A DNA stretch of 64,000 bases from Anaerolineales bacterium. Its GTDB lineage: Bacteria > Chloroflexota > Anaerolineae > Anaerolineales > Villigracilaceae. Numbering within the stretch: the first letter of the stretch is position 1; each line of letters opens with the position of its first letter. Under the pieces are notes generated by a model. The model searched no databases. It was given only the letters and a program-made list of their open reading frames with translations, and was not told the DNA's origin. Location of the stretch: positions 62,001-126,000 of the forward strand of contig JAUQXA010000060.1 of NCBI GenBank assembly GCA_030834895.1, read 5' to 3'. Shown here one piece after another: positions 43,538 to 52,180 of the stretch. The position numbers were made by a program, and so were the translations under genes.

Positions 43538-44215
43538 ATGCAAGAGACGTACACCCTAGCTGATGCGACCATGAAAGTCATTCAAGACCGTAGGAGTATT
43601 CGGGAATTCACCGAAGAACCAGTCTCCGAGCGGGATCTTGATATGCTTTTGGAGGCAGCCCGACAGGCACCTTCAGGGGAAAATGCACAACCTTGGCGCT
43701 TCATTATCGTCAAGGATGAAGGAATGCGTAAAAAGATGGGGGCGATTGCCGGTGGTGGTAGCGGCCGCCGTTTTACAGCTGAATTCGTCACCAAGAAAAT
43801 GCAGGAAAGGTTCGCAAATTTGCAGGATGAAGCCAAAAGGCAGGCTGCCTTTCAAAAGCTCACATCCGGTCAGGTCTCGACCTTCATGGCGGATGCCCCG
43901 GTGAATATCGTGGTATGCGGCAAAAAGGACGTCTGGGATACCCCCTATGATACCTCCGCCGCCATTGAAAACATCCTGTTGATGGTGACGGCTTTGGGAT
44001 TGGGCGCATGTTGGGTGATTGCACCCTGCATCGACATCCGTGACGAAGAAAGGATGAAGGAACTCCTAGGTATTCCGGAAGGATACAAGGCAATCAGTGT
44101 CCTCTCAGTTGGTCATCCCACACGACCTCATCGACCACGTCCGCGGCTGCCCATTGATGAACTGGTCTTTAACGAAAAATGGGGAGAGGAATACTATAAA
44201 AAGGAGCAATCATGA
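43538..44215 (+). CDS. nitroreductase-family FMN protein
   Basis: A 225-residue flavoprotein of the nitroreductase/BluB-like family. Typical segments are IQDRRSIREFTEEPVSE, then LEAARQAPSGENAQPWRFIIV (flavin phosphate contact) and LMVTALGLGACWV. Such enzymes use NAD(P)H to reduce nitro groups, quinones or enoates. Here it heads an operon with CoA-transferase subunits and a ferredoxin, so an anaerobic redox step on an acyl substrate is plausible. AAGGAGG precedes the ATG; the stop overlaps the next gene (ATGA). Confidence 0.88.
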   Translation: MQETYTLADATMKVIQDRRSIREFTEEPVSERDLDMLLEAARQAPSGENAQPWRFIIVKDEGMRKKMGAIAGGGSGRRFTAEFVTKKMQERFANLQDEAKRQAAFQKLTSGQVSTFMADAPVNIVVCGKKDVWDTPYDTSAAIENILLMVTALGLGACWVIAPCIDIRDEERMKELLGIPEGYKAISVLSVGHPTRPHRPRPRLPIDELVFNEKWGEEYYKKEQS

Positions 44216-44676
44216 ACCCAAACTCTGTACCCCTTGAGTACGTGAACAACTTGATGTATGAACTCGAAAAAGCCTTTTGGGATGAACGGGGGAAGGGCGC
44301 GCGTTTCCGCATGACAAAAGTGGGATATCAATATTTCAGCGACAAGGTCAGTCCCCTGCTCCAAAGCACGGAAGTCGAAGACATTTTGAATAAAGTCAGC
44401 GGGGTACTTAAGAATGAAGGGATTGCCGCAGATGTTTCCTACAGCAGGGAGGAGCGTTTGCTGAAAGTAAGCGTAAAAGGCTGCATTCATCGTCCGGTTG
44501 AGGAGAGAATGCGCGCCAAGGGTGTTGAACCATTTACCTGTGTGCCGGCAAACCTCATTGTATTGGCAATCGAAGAGAAATTGGATATCCCGGTTGAACT
44601 CGCCGAAATCAAGGTGGAGGAAGGCACCTGTCAGTTATTACTGGTGATGTTCGAAAAGCGCCCGGTCCTCGAGTAG
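44212..44676 (+). CDS. conserved-looking protein of unknown function
   Basis: I do not recognise this 154-residue protein. It is mixed alpha/beta and soluble, with no signal peptide. A helical N-terminal half is followed by VSVKGCIHRPVEERM (CxH near 91-93), EPFTCVPANLIVLAIEEKLDIPVELAEIKVEEGTCQLLLVMF (segment about 104-147), with three Cys that could bind metal. It overlaps the nitroreductase stop and is followed 9 bases later by the CoA-transferase gene, so it is a genuine operon member, perhaps a small sensor or assembly partner. Confidence 0.75.
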   Translation: MNPNSVPLEYVNNLMYELEKAFWDERGKGARFRMTKVGYQYFSDKVSPLLQSTEVEDILNKVSGVLKNEGIAADVSYSREERLLKVSVKGCIHRPVEERMRAKGVEPFTCVPANLIVLAIEEKLDIPVELAEIKVEEGTCQLLLVMFEKRPVLE

Positions 44677-44685
44677 GAGATTACC

Positions 44686-45585
44686 ATGTCCAAGGTCACG
44701 ACTCTAGCCGAAGCGGTGGCAACCATCCCCGATGGGGCCCATGTAGCCCTTCCAGGCTTTGCAACCGCCCGATGCGCAATGGCTTTTGCCCATGAGGTTA
44801 TTCGTCAGGGTAAGAAGAAGTTGACGGTTTCGCAATGTGTTGGCGCGATGGATGCGGACATCCTGGTTGGAGCCGGGGCTGTGGAGCGCATCATCTATGG
44901 CGGCGGTTCGCGTGGTCGTTCGGGACAGCACCAGTGTTTGAACCGCGCCATCGAAGCCGGGACTCTGGCGCGCGAAGAATTGAGCAGCCTTTCGATGACC
45001 TTCCGCTATCTGGCTGGGGCGTTGGGACTGCCGTTCATCCCGATCCGTTCCCTTGTTGGTTCGGACATCCTCAAGGAATTGCAGGAAGCCAACCCACCTG
45101 TGGCTGGCAACTTGAAAGACCCTTTCACCGGCGAAGATTGGCTGGTACTCAAGCCCCTCATCCCAGATGTGACCATCGCTCAGGTGCAAGTTGCTGATGA
45201 AGAGGGGAACGCGTGGCTTCTGGGACCACGCTGGGATAACGAAGAACAGAGTAAGGCAGCCAAGCGGACGATTGTCATCACCGAACGGCTGGTCTCCACT
45301 GAAATGATCCGCCGCGAACCTGACCGTACACGAATTCCCGGTTTCCGCGTTTCGCACGTTGTTCCCCTTCCCTTCTCCACCCACCCATCCTCCGTTTACC
45401 AGGTCTACGATTTCGACAAAGAGCACATCAAAATATATGCAGAGGCATCCAAAACCCCGCAGGGACTCAAGGAATATCTCGATAAATATGTGTATGGTGT
45501 CAAAGATCATTGGGGATACCTGGAACTGGTGGGCGGCATGAAACGCCTTACCGAACTGCTGGCTGACCCGGTCCTGGGGTATTGA
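44686..45585 (+). CDS. gctA: CoA-transferase family I, alpha subunit (glutaconate type)
   Basis: A 299-residue CoA-transferase alpha subunit. Visible are IPDGAHVALPGFATARCAMAFAHEVIRQ, the Gly-rich YGGGSRGRSGQH and a long C-terminal part matching GctA-type subunits. With its beta partner it would move CoA between acetyl- or glutaryl-type donors and a dicarboxylic acid such as glutaconate or 2-hydroxyglutarate. Those acids arise from glutamate, the end product of histidine breakdown, which links this operon to the hut-like genes by inference. AGGAG precedes the ATG. Confidence 0.85.
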   Translation: MSKVTTLAEAVATIPDGAHVALPGFATARCAMAFAHEVIRQGKKKLTVSQCVGAMDADILVGAGAVERIIYGGGSRGRSGQHQCLNRAIEAGTLAREELSSLSMTFRYLAGALGLPFIPIRSLVGSDILKELQEANPPVAGNLKDPFTGEDWLVLKPLIPDVTIAQVQVADEEGNAWLLGPRWDNEEQSKAAKRTIVITERLVSTEMIRREPDRTRIPGFRVSHVVPLPFSTHPSSVYQVYDFDKEHIKIYAEASKTPQGLKEYLDKYVYGVKDHWGYLELVGGMKRLTELLADPVLGY

Positions 45586-45603
45586 TGTTCAAAGGAGATG
45601 ACG

Positions 45604-46380
45604 ATGACAACTGAACTTGAATATACCCCCTTTGAACTGATGGCGACAGCGGGAGCCCGTGAATTGAAGGATGGCGAGATCGTGGGCGTTGGACTGGGAT
45701 TACCCGTGGTGTCGGCTTTTCTAGCCAAGCGTACACATGCCCCGAATATCACGATCATGTTTGAGCTGGGAGTGGTTGACCCGGAGCCGCTCGAAATAGG
45801 AGTGGACGGTCTTTCCGACCCCAGGCTTTGGTACCGCGCCAAAGTCCATACCAGTTTTGCCGACATGCTGGGATCGGTGCTGCACAAGGGACTGGTGGAT
45901 GTAGGCTTCCTCGGTGGTCTGGAAATTGATGCCTATGGTAACCTGAACACAACCCTTCTCGGCGATCCCAAAGGAAAGTTCCGCCGTTTTACCGGCAGTG
46001 GAGGCGGCAATGATATTGCGTCGAGCGCGCAACGTGTCGTTGTCACAATCCGTCATGAGACGCGGAAACTCAATGAAGCGGTGTCTTTTTTGACCAGTCC
46101 GGGGTATCTGCGCGGAGGTGATGAACGCGGGAAGCTGGGGCTGGTGGGTGGTCCCGCCCGTCTGATCACTGATAAGGCAGTCTTCGGCTATGACCCACAA
46201 AGCAAGCGAATGCGTCTCGAGTCGATCCACCCCAACACCACCCTTGAGGATGTCCTTGCCAATATGAATTTTCGGCCCATTGTGCCGGACAACGTTCCGT
46301 TTACTGAACCACCCACAGCAGAGCAAGTCAGGTTGATCCGCGAAGAGATCGACCCGGAAAGAGCCTACGCTGGAAGTTGA
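45604..46380 (+). CDS. gctB: CoA-transferase family I, beta subunit (glutaconate type)
   Basis: The 258-residue beta subunit matches GctB in order: VGVGLGLPVVSAFLAKRTHAPN, the catalytic-Glu strand FELGVVD (position of the Glu that carries CoA), DVGFLGGLEIDAYGNLNTT, FTGSGGGNDIAS and IREEIDPERAY near the end. An ATG at 45598 is in frame, but AAAGGAG abuts it; the ATG at 45604 is correctly spaced. Gene order alpha-beta with an 18-base gap is standard for these enzymes. Confidence 0.87.
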   Translation: MTTELEYTPFELMATAGARELKDGEIVGVGLGLPVVSAFLAKRTHAPNITIMFELGVVDPEPLEIGVDGLSDPRLWYRAKVHTSFADMLGSVLHKGLVDVGFLGGLEIDAYGNLNTTLLGDPKGKFRRFTGSGGGNDIASSAQRVVVTIRHETRKLNEAVSFLTSPGYLRGGDERGKLGLVGGPARLITDKAVFGYDPQSKRMRLESIHPNTTLEDVLANMNFRPIVPDNVPFTEPPTAEQVRLIREEIDPERAYAGS

Positions 46381-46418
46381 TTTAGATTATCCAACCATTT
46401 ATCTTTAGGAGTAATCCC

Positions 46419-46634
46419 ATGCCATACGTAGTAACCGATGAGTGCATTCTGTGCGGAGCCTGTGTGGTTGGCTGCGAAAGCAATGCCATCACCGAAGGTG
46501 AAACGCAAGCCCATATCGACGTGACCCTTTGTGTCGAGTGCGGCACCTGCGAGCGCAACTGTCCTTCCGAGGCAATCATTTTCGTCGAGGAAAGTGAGTA
46601 CGAAGCCAGCCAAAAGGAAAAAACTGCGGAATAA
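46419..46634 (+). CDS. 2[4Fe-4S] ferredoxin
   Basis: A 71-residue bacterial ferredoxin with two complete cluster motifs: C9, C12, C15 and C19, then C38, C41, C44 and C48 (the last followed by Pro). The first motif ends in Cys-Glu instead of Cys-Pro. The acidic C-terminal tail is usual. It carries low-potential electrons, probably for the redox enzymes of this operon or the nitroreductase. It is the last gene before a strong terminator. Confidence 0.93.
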   Translation: MPYVVTDECILCGACVVGCESNAITEGETQAHIDVTLCVECGTCERNCPSEAIIFVEESEYEASQKEKTAE

Positions 46635-46658
46635 TTCAGTTTTTTCCGATCAATCATA

Positions 46659-46706
46659 GCCGCGCGTTTTCCCTGCGAAATCAGGTCAAAAACGCGCGGC
46701 TTTTTT
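46659..46706 (+). terminator. intrinsic terminator after ferredoxin
   Basis: A 12-bp perfect stem (GCCGCGCGTTTT / AAAACGCGCGGC) with an 18-base loop, followed by TTTTTTCTTTT. Ends the nitroreductase-to-ferredoxin operon. Confidence 0.9.
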
Positions 46707-46722
46707 CTTTTCCAAAATACAT

Positions 46723-47571
46723 TCATCCAAGCGACAGGCTTGTCTGGGCATAGACTTTTTCACGTTGCCCAAGGACCTTTATTGACCCTCGCGCCATGTG
46801 GCGGTTTGTACGTAGGACTTCAAACCCGTAACGCTGCAACAAGCCAAGCGCTTCCGGGGTTGTCTCTGGCACAACTGCCGAAGCCATCCCCTCAAAGTCA
46901 AAAGACAATGCCGCGCGTAAAAGCACTTCTCCATCCCCCGGCTCCACCATAACCCAAGGTCCGATTCGTCCTGCTTGCACAAAAAGGTATCCCATCACCC
47001 GTCCGTGCGAATCCTGGGAGAAAAAAGCCCGGTTGGGATAAGCCTGCAATAACGCAGAAAACACCCGACTGCGGTCGGCGCCAAAAATCCTAGTATCCAC
47101 TTCAGCCAGCATACCTAAATCTGAATACTGGATCGGCTTAACCTGGAGGGGAAATTCAAGTGCCGGCAACCCAGCCTGACACTGGAGCACAAACACCTTT
47201 TCTTGAGCCACAAATCCCAGCTTTTCATACATGGGCTGACCCGCTTCGCTCGCGTCCAGTTGAATCTGGGGGAGGCTCTGCGCGTCCAACCATTGCAGGA
47301 GATGTCGCATCAAGTCAAGCCCAATGCCTCGCCGCTGAAATCGTTGATGGACCCCCATCATCCCGATGTAGGCAAAAGTCGAGTAAACAGCCGACCCAAC
47401 CATCCCCATGAGCGTCCCGCCTTCATACGCGCCGAAATACCCATTGGGTTGTACCCCGTGGTATAGGCGCAAGTCACTTTTCCAGTGTCCGGAGCGTTGA
47501 AAAGCGGAAGCCAAAACATCGGCAGCGGATTCTAGATCCACATCCTCCAGAGGACGAATCGAAACAGGCAT
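46723..47571 (-). CDS. GNAT acetyltransferase, two-domain
   Basis: 282 residues with an N-terminal GNAT domain (ISIRP-like start SIRPLEDVDLESAADVLASAF, acetyl-CoA loop QRFQRRGIGLDLM, then LDASEAGQPMYEKLGF) and a C-terminal second GNAT-like part, an arrangement seen in several acyltransferase subfamilies. The acceptor is unknown. It lies 57 bases after an alpha/beta hydrolase on the same strand and may be the last gene of the sugar-type ABC operon. GGGAG precedes the ATG. Confidence 0.82.
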   Translation of the reverse strand: MPVSIRPLEDVDLESAADVLASAFQRSGHWKSDLRLYHGVQPNGYFGAYEGGTLMGMVGSAVYSTFAYIGMMGVHQRFQRRGIGLDLMRHLLQWLDAQSLPQIQLDASEAGQPMYEKLGFVAQEKVFVLQCQAGLPALEFPLQVKPIQYSDLGMLAEVDTRIFGADRSRVFSALLQAYPNRAFFSQDSHGRVMGYLFVQAGRIGPWVMVEPGDGEVLLRAALSFDFEGMASAVVPETTPEALGLLQRYGFEVLRTNRHMARGSIKVLGQREKVYAQTSLSLG

Positions 47572-47628
47572 AATAGACTCCCAACTGCGATTGGAATTTT
47601 TAGAACTCGGTGGGATTGTATCAAACTG

Positions 47629-48528
47629 CTATTTCAAATGTTTGTCCAGGAACGCAAACACCCTGTTCATGTTCTCGTCGGTCTCGAACAGCGAATCAGC
47701 GTGACCGACTCCTTCGATAATGTCGAACTCAAACCGGTCATGGCTGACGTACTTTTGTAATTTTTCGACAAAGATCATGGATTGTTGAACCGGCACCAGT
47801 GTGTCGAGTCGCCCATGTTGGATTAATATGGGGGGCATGTGCTCATGAACATAGGTCATCGGGTTTGCAAGCACAACCTTTAGCGGCACATCGGTAATTT
47901 TTGCGCCCAAATATTTCGATTCGGGAGAATCAGCTTCACCATGACCACCCGATCCGAAACCGTTTTCCTCCAATTGGACATCCATTTTCAGGAAATCCGT
48001 TGGACCGAACATGTCCACCGCTGCCTGCACATGACATGGATATTCTATGTTGCCGAGGCGCGGGTCATCGAATTCAGCCACGCTGGCGGTCAGGCAGACC
48101 ATGGCGGCATAATTTCCGCCCGCCGAACTGCCACAGGCCGCAATCCGCTCTCCATCGAGGTGATAGGTCTTGCCGTTTGCCCGCAGCCAACGAATGGAGG
48201 CTTTGATATCCTGCAACCCCGCCGGGAAAACCGCCTCGCCGCTTAAACGATAGTTCACGCTGACAACCGCATAGCCATGCGACAGGGCTTTGAAATAAGG
48301 TTGAACTTGAATATCGCCTTTATCGCCGATTTCAAAGGCGCCCCCGTGAATGTGCAGAATCACAGGGAAAGGACCTTTGCCTTTGTCGGGCAGATAGATA
48401 TCCAATTTCTGGGTTGGGGAAAGGCTGGCATAGGACAGATCCAGCCATTTGCGGCGGATGTGAGACACGTCCGCTGACGGAATGTAGGATGCTTCGTCTA
48501 CATGTGTAGATTTCTCAGGTTGGTTCAT
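47629..48528 (-). CDS. alpha/beta hydrolase (carboxylesterase-like) 1
   Basis: A 299-residue esterase of the BD-FAE/HSL-like type: the HIHGGAF oxyanion-hole motif, nucleophile elbow CGSSAGG, a late catalytic Asp in HGRLDTLVPV and His in GVGHADSLF. There is no signal peptide, so it acts in the cytoplasm. It shares the WLDLSYASLSPTQKLDIYLPD N-terminal pattern with the hydrolases at 48616 and 59078, making three paralogues in 12 kb. The start at 48528 has GAGGA at good spacing; the ATG at 48537 is too close to it. Confidence 0.88.
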   Translation of the reverse strand: MNQPEKSTHVDEASYIPSADVSHIRRKWLDLSYASLSPTQKLDIYLPDKGKGPFPVILHIHGGAFEIGDKGDIQVQPYFKALSHGYAVVSVNYRLSGEAVFPAGLQDIKASIRWLRANGKTYHLDGERIAACGSSAGGNYAAMVCLTASVAEFDDPRLGNIEYPCHVQAAVDMFGPTDFLKMDVQLEENGFGSGGHGEADSPESKYLGAKITDVPLKVVLANPMTYVHEHMPPILIQHGRLDTLVPVQQSMIFVEKLQKYVSHDRFEFDIIEGVGHADSLFETDENMNRVFAFLDKHLK

Positions 48529-48615
48529 CAATATCATTCCTCATTAAAAACATGAGAAGTTCTTCGGATCTCGAGCGCCTTCATTTGAAATTTAAGGAGT
48601 TTTTTCTCGGAATGG

Positions 48616-49539
48616 TCAGTTTATTTTCAGATGCTGATCGATGAAGTCAAGCACTCTTTTGACGTTCACAGGCGAAGCAAACCTGGGATCGCCGTGTTCA
48701 AATCCCTCAAATAGCTCAAGGATTACCCTGTCATCTCCACAGCTGCGTTTCAAATTCTCGGCCAGATTCACAGACTGCTGGACCGGCACAACAGGATCAA
48801 TAACGCCATGCTGGATCAAAAAAGGCGTTGTATTCTCCTGAATATAAGTTTCCGGATTGGCTGCTGCTACCAGATTGGGGATTTCAGTGATTTTATCGCC
48901 CAACAACCATGATTCGGGGGAGTTCTCGCCACTGTGTTCAGTGCCCTTTATGGGATTCAGACCACTGGCCGTCAATTGCTCATCCATCTTTAGGAAATTG
49001 GTGGGACCGTACCAGTCGACCACAGCCTGAACGTTGCAAGGTTGATCAGAGTTACCCAAGCTCAGGTCTTCCAGTTCTGAAACACCTGCTGAAACCCCCA
49101 ACATTGTGGACAAATAACCACCTGCTGAACCACCCCAGGCCGCTATTCTCCCTGGATCGAGATAATACCATTTAGCGTTCCCCCGCACCCAGCGCACCGC
49201 GGTTTTAACATCCTGTACCAATGCCGGGAAGGTGACTTCCCAACTTAAACGGTAATTCAATGCCACGACCGCATACCCTCGTTTCAGGCCTTCGAGCATA
49301 GGCAGAAGATGAAAGTCCGACTTGTCACAACCCATAAAAGCCCCGCCATGAATCGATAAAATGACCGGGAAAGGTCCTTCACCTTCATCCGGCAAATATA
49401 TATCCAGTTTTTGAGATAAAGAAAGATTGGCATAGGGAATATCCAGGTATCGCCTGCTGACGTGATGGGTGTAGGCTGGAGGCGGCTGCATTGCCACAGC
49501 GTAATGTGTACCTGGATCAAATCGTTTTGTGATGTTCAT
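48616..49539 (-). CDS. alpha/beta hydrolase (carboxylesterase-like) 2
   Basis: The 307-residue paralogue of its downstream neighbour has SIHGGAF, WGGSAGG as nucleophile elbow, a late Asp in HGVIDPVVPV and His in GFEHGDPRF. It most resembles the hydrolase near the ring-cleavage genes in the YLDIPYANLSLSQKLDIYLPDEGEG region (about 40-64). The chosen ATG at 49539 (MNITKRF) has GAGG; a frame to 49575 exists. It follows the ABC permease by 66 bases and likely frees an acyl group from an imported glycoside or ester. Confidence 0.88.
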   Translation of the reverse strand: MNITKRFDPGTHYAVAMQPPPAYTHHVSRRYLDIPYANLSLSQKLDIYLPDEGEGPFPVILSIHGGAFMGCDKSDFHLLPMLEGLKRGYAVVALNYRLSWEVTFPALVQDVKTAVRWVRGNAKWYYLDPGRIAAWGGSAGGYLSTMLGVSAGVSELEDLSLGNSDQPCNVQAVVDWYGPTNFLKMDEQLTASGLNPIKGTEHSGENSPESWLLGDKITEIPNLVAAANPETYIQENTTPFLIQHGVIDPVVPVQQSVNLAENLKRSCGDDRVILELFEGFEHGDPRFASPVNVKRVLDFIDQHLKIN

Positions 49540-49605
49540 AACCTCTTTCTCCGGTAGTAGATGCAAAATCACCAAGCTCCGACATCAAACTTGAGATAAA
49601 TCTCC

Positions 49606-50607
49606 TTATGCGGTCACCTTCGCAACGGTTTCTTTTGCCTTGCGGTTTTTCTGATAGACATCAAAAGCGACTGCAATCAAGAGAACAGAGCCTTTTACCA
49701 CCGTTTGCGAAAAATCAGGGAAGGTGGCCAATTGCATGGCATTATTCAACACACCGATGATCAACATACCCACCATCAAACCAAAAACGTTGCCTTCGCC
49801 GCCTTTGAAGCTTACGCCGCCCAAAAGTGCGGCGGTGAGGCAGTCAAATTCAAGACCCTGACCGGTAATGGTCTGGCCGGCAAATACTCTTGACAGCAGC
49901 AGAACCGTTGTGATCGATGAGACAAACCCACAGATCATGAACAAAAGTACTTTCATTCTTTTGATATTTACACCCGCAAGGCGGGCGGCTTCTTCATTGC
50001 CACCCAACGCAAATATTTGTCGCCCAAAGTAGGTCTTGGTCAGGATGAAAGCCCCGATCAATGCCACAATGATCATAACGATGACCGGTACGGGAATTCC
50101 CCATACATATCCCTGTCCAAACCAGCGGAAGGAATCCGGGAATCCCATGATATTCCTGGATCGATTAATAATGTACCCTACGCCCTTAAATATTGCGGAG
50201 GTACCCAAAGTAATAATAAGCGGATGGATATTGAGTTTAATGCAAAGGAACCCATTGACCGCACCCAGCCCGGTTCCCACAAGTAGAATTAAGGGAATTG
50301 CGACTGCAGGCGGCAACTTCCATTCGGCCATCATGATCGCCAATAGAACATTGCTAAAAACGATCTGGGAGCCAATGGAGAGATCGATACCGCCACTGAT
50401 CATCACAAACATCAGGCCGACAGCGCTGATCCCCGCAAATGATACCTGGCGAATCATGGTACGAAGATTACCAAATGTCATAAAGTTCGGCGCAATGAAT
50501 GAGAATAGGATCACCAGCAATACCAGGATCAAAAACGGCACATTCTTTTTCAGGATCGACCCTATTCGATTACTAAAATTATTGAAAGCCATTGATTGAT
50601 TACTCAT
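49606..50607 (-). CDS. sugar-type ABC permease (RbsC-like)
   Basis: A 333-residue membrane protein with the RbsC signature ISGGIDLSIGSQIVFSN, IITLGTSAIFKGVGYI and the loop SRVFAGQTITGQGLEFDCLTAALLGGVSF (about 237-265). It forms a homodimeric channel, since only one permease gene is present here, unlike the rhamnose system. GGAGGA precedes the ATG. The cargo is unknown; sugars, polyols or phenolic glycosides are possible. Confidence 0.92.
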   Translation of the reverse strand: MSNQSMAFNNFSNRIGSILKKNVPFLILVLLVILFSFIAPNFMTFGNLRTMIRQVSFAGISAVGLMFVMISGGIDLSIGSQIVFSNVLLAIMMAEWKLPPAVAIPLILLVGTGLGAVNGFLCIKLNIHPLIITLGTSAIFKGVGYIINRSRNIMGFPDSFRWFGQGYVWGIPVPVIVMIIVALIGAFILTKTYFGRQIFALGGNEEAARLAGVNIKRMKVLLFMICGFVSSITTVLLLSRVFAGQTITGQGLEFDCLTAALLGGVSFKGGEGNVFGLMVGMLIIGVLNNAMQLATFPDFSQTVVKGSVLLIAVAFDVYQKNRKAKETVAKVTA

Positions 50608-50625
50608 TACTTATTCCTCCAAAAG

Positions 50626-52113
50626 TTAATGGGTCCCCGATGCGAGGTCGAGAATATAATGTTGATTGAAATTCTCTTTTTGGACTTCCCCCGCTACTTC
50701 ACCTTCACATAAGACAATGATCCGGTCTGACATACCCAAAAGTTCTTCCATATCAGAAGAGATCATCAAAATCGCAATTCCATTATCAGCCAATTCAGTC
50801 ATCAGATGATAAATTTCCTGTTTGGCGCCAACATCAATCCCACGGGTTGGTTCATCAAAGATCAAAATATCCGACTCGGCTGCCAGAGATTTGGCGAGCA
50901 CCACTTTTTGTTGATTGCCGCCGCTCAGGTTGATTACCTGCTGTAATAAGCTGGGAGTTTTAATATTAATACGTTCTTTGTATTTCTGTGCGATCTCATC
51001 TTCTTGTTTCGTATTAACCACACCATACTTTGAGATGCGTCGAATGATCGGGAAACTGATGTTCCACTTGACAGCCATCTCAAGGAACAGTCCCTGGCCC
51101 TTGCGGTCCTCTGTCAACAATCCAATTTTATGCTGGATTGCATCCAATGGAGAATGGATCTTGGCATGATTTCCGTTGATCAAGATCTCGCCACTTTCCA
51201 TTGGAGCGGCGCCAAAGAGAAGTTGAGCCAATTCTGTTCGACCGGCGCCAACCAATCCCGAGATTCCTAATATTTCACCCTTGCGAACTGAAAATGAAAT
51301 ATTTCGATCGCCATTCCCGGTGAGGTTCTTTACTTCCAAAGCAACTTCGCCAGGCGACTTTTTCCGTTGAGGATAACTTTCTTTTAATTCACGTCCAACC
51401 ATCAGCGTGATCAATTCCTGTCGGTTGGTCTCTTTCGTGTTTTTGGTGGTGACGTAGCGCCCGTCACGCATGACACTCACGCGATCAGAGATGCGGAAGA
51501 CTTCTTCCAAACGATGTGAAATATAAATGATCGTCACACCCTTTTGTTTTAACTGGTTGATGATCTTGAACATCAACTCTACTTCCGAAACGCTTAATGG
51601 AGCAGAGGGTTCATCCATGATCAGAATTTTTACGTTCTTCGAGACTGCTTTGGCAATTTCGACGATCTGTTGTTCGGCAATCGAAAGTTCTTGCACCACG
51701 ATGCGCGGATCAATTTTCACCCCAAACTGGTTCAGAACCTCAACGGCTTTTTTTTCTATTATTTTGGTATTAAATAACGCTGAATTTTCATTCCTTTCAC
51801 ACAAATAAATGTTCTCAGCAACTGATAATGTGGGAACCAGATTAAATTCCTGATAAATCACTTCAACACCAAGTCCCCTGGAAAGGTGAGGAGTCATCTT
51901 GGAATATTCATGTCCATTAATTATTATGATACCCGAATCGATGTCGATGGCTCCGGCCACCGCCTTGATCAACGTCGATTTACCGGCGCCGTTCTCGCCC
52001 AACAAGGCATGTACCTCACCTTCTTGAAAACTGACCGAGACATTGTCCAGAGCCAGAACGCCGGGATACCTTTTGGTGATGTTTTCCAGGGATAATACAA
52101 CCTTGGCATCCAT
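50626..52113 (-). CDS. sugar-type ABC double ATP-binding protein
   Basis: A 495-residue RbsA-like protein with two nucleotide-binding domains. The first has GENGAGKST, QELSIAEQQIVEIAKAV and ILIMDEPSAPLS. The second has the degenerate GLVGAGRTE, NLSGGNQQKVVLAK and DEPTRGIDVG. GAGGTG precedes the ATG. Its base composition is lower in G+C than the rhamnose ATPase, hinting at separate ancestry of the two importers. Confidence 0.92.
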   Translation of the reverse strand: MDAKVVLSLENITKRYPGVLALDNVSVSFQEGEVHALLGENGAGKSTLIKAVAGAIDIDSGIIIINGHEYSKMTPHLSRGLGVEVIYQEFNLVPTLSVAENIYLCERNENSALFNTKIIEKKAVEVLNQFGVKIDPRIVVQELSIAEQQIVEIAKAVSKNVKILIMDEPSAPLSVSEVELMFKIINQLKQKGVTIIYISHRLEEVFRISDRVSVMRDGRYVTTKNTKETNRQELITLMVGRELKESYPQRKKSPGEVALEVKNLTGNGDRNISFSVRKGEILGISGLVGAGRTELAQLLFGAAPMESGEILINGNHAKIHSPLDAIQHKIGLLTEDRKGQGLFLEMAVKWNISFPIIRRISKYGVVNTKQEDEIAQKYKERINIKTPSLLQQVINLSGGNQQKVVLAKSLAAESDILIFDEPTRGIDVGAKQEIYHLMTELADNGIAILMISSDMEELLGMSDRIIVLCEGEVAGEVQKENFNQHYILDLASGTH

Positions 52114-52135
52114 TCTTTTTCACCTCAACACTTTA

Positions 52136-52160
52136 GTGAAGGGTCCCCCCTACCCTTCAC
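52136..52160 (-). promoter_or_regulatory. hairpin downstream of the sugar-binding protein gene
   Basis: GTGAAGGGT / ACCCTTCAC (9 bp) with a 7-base loop, 20 bases after the binding-protein stop and before the ATPase start. The T-run (TTTTTT) is on the plus side only, so it is not a terminator for the operon. Likely a 3' stabiliser. Confidence 0.6.
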
Positions 52161-52180
52161 CGTTTTTTATAAAATGCTAT

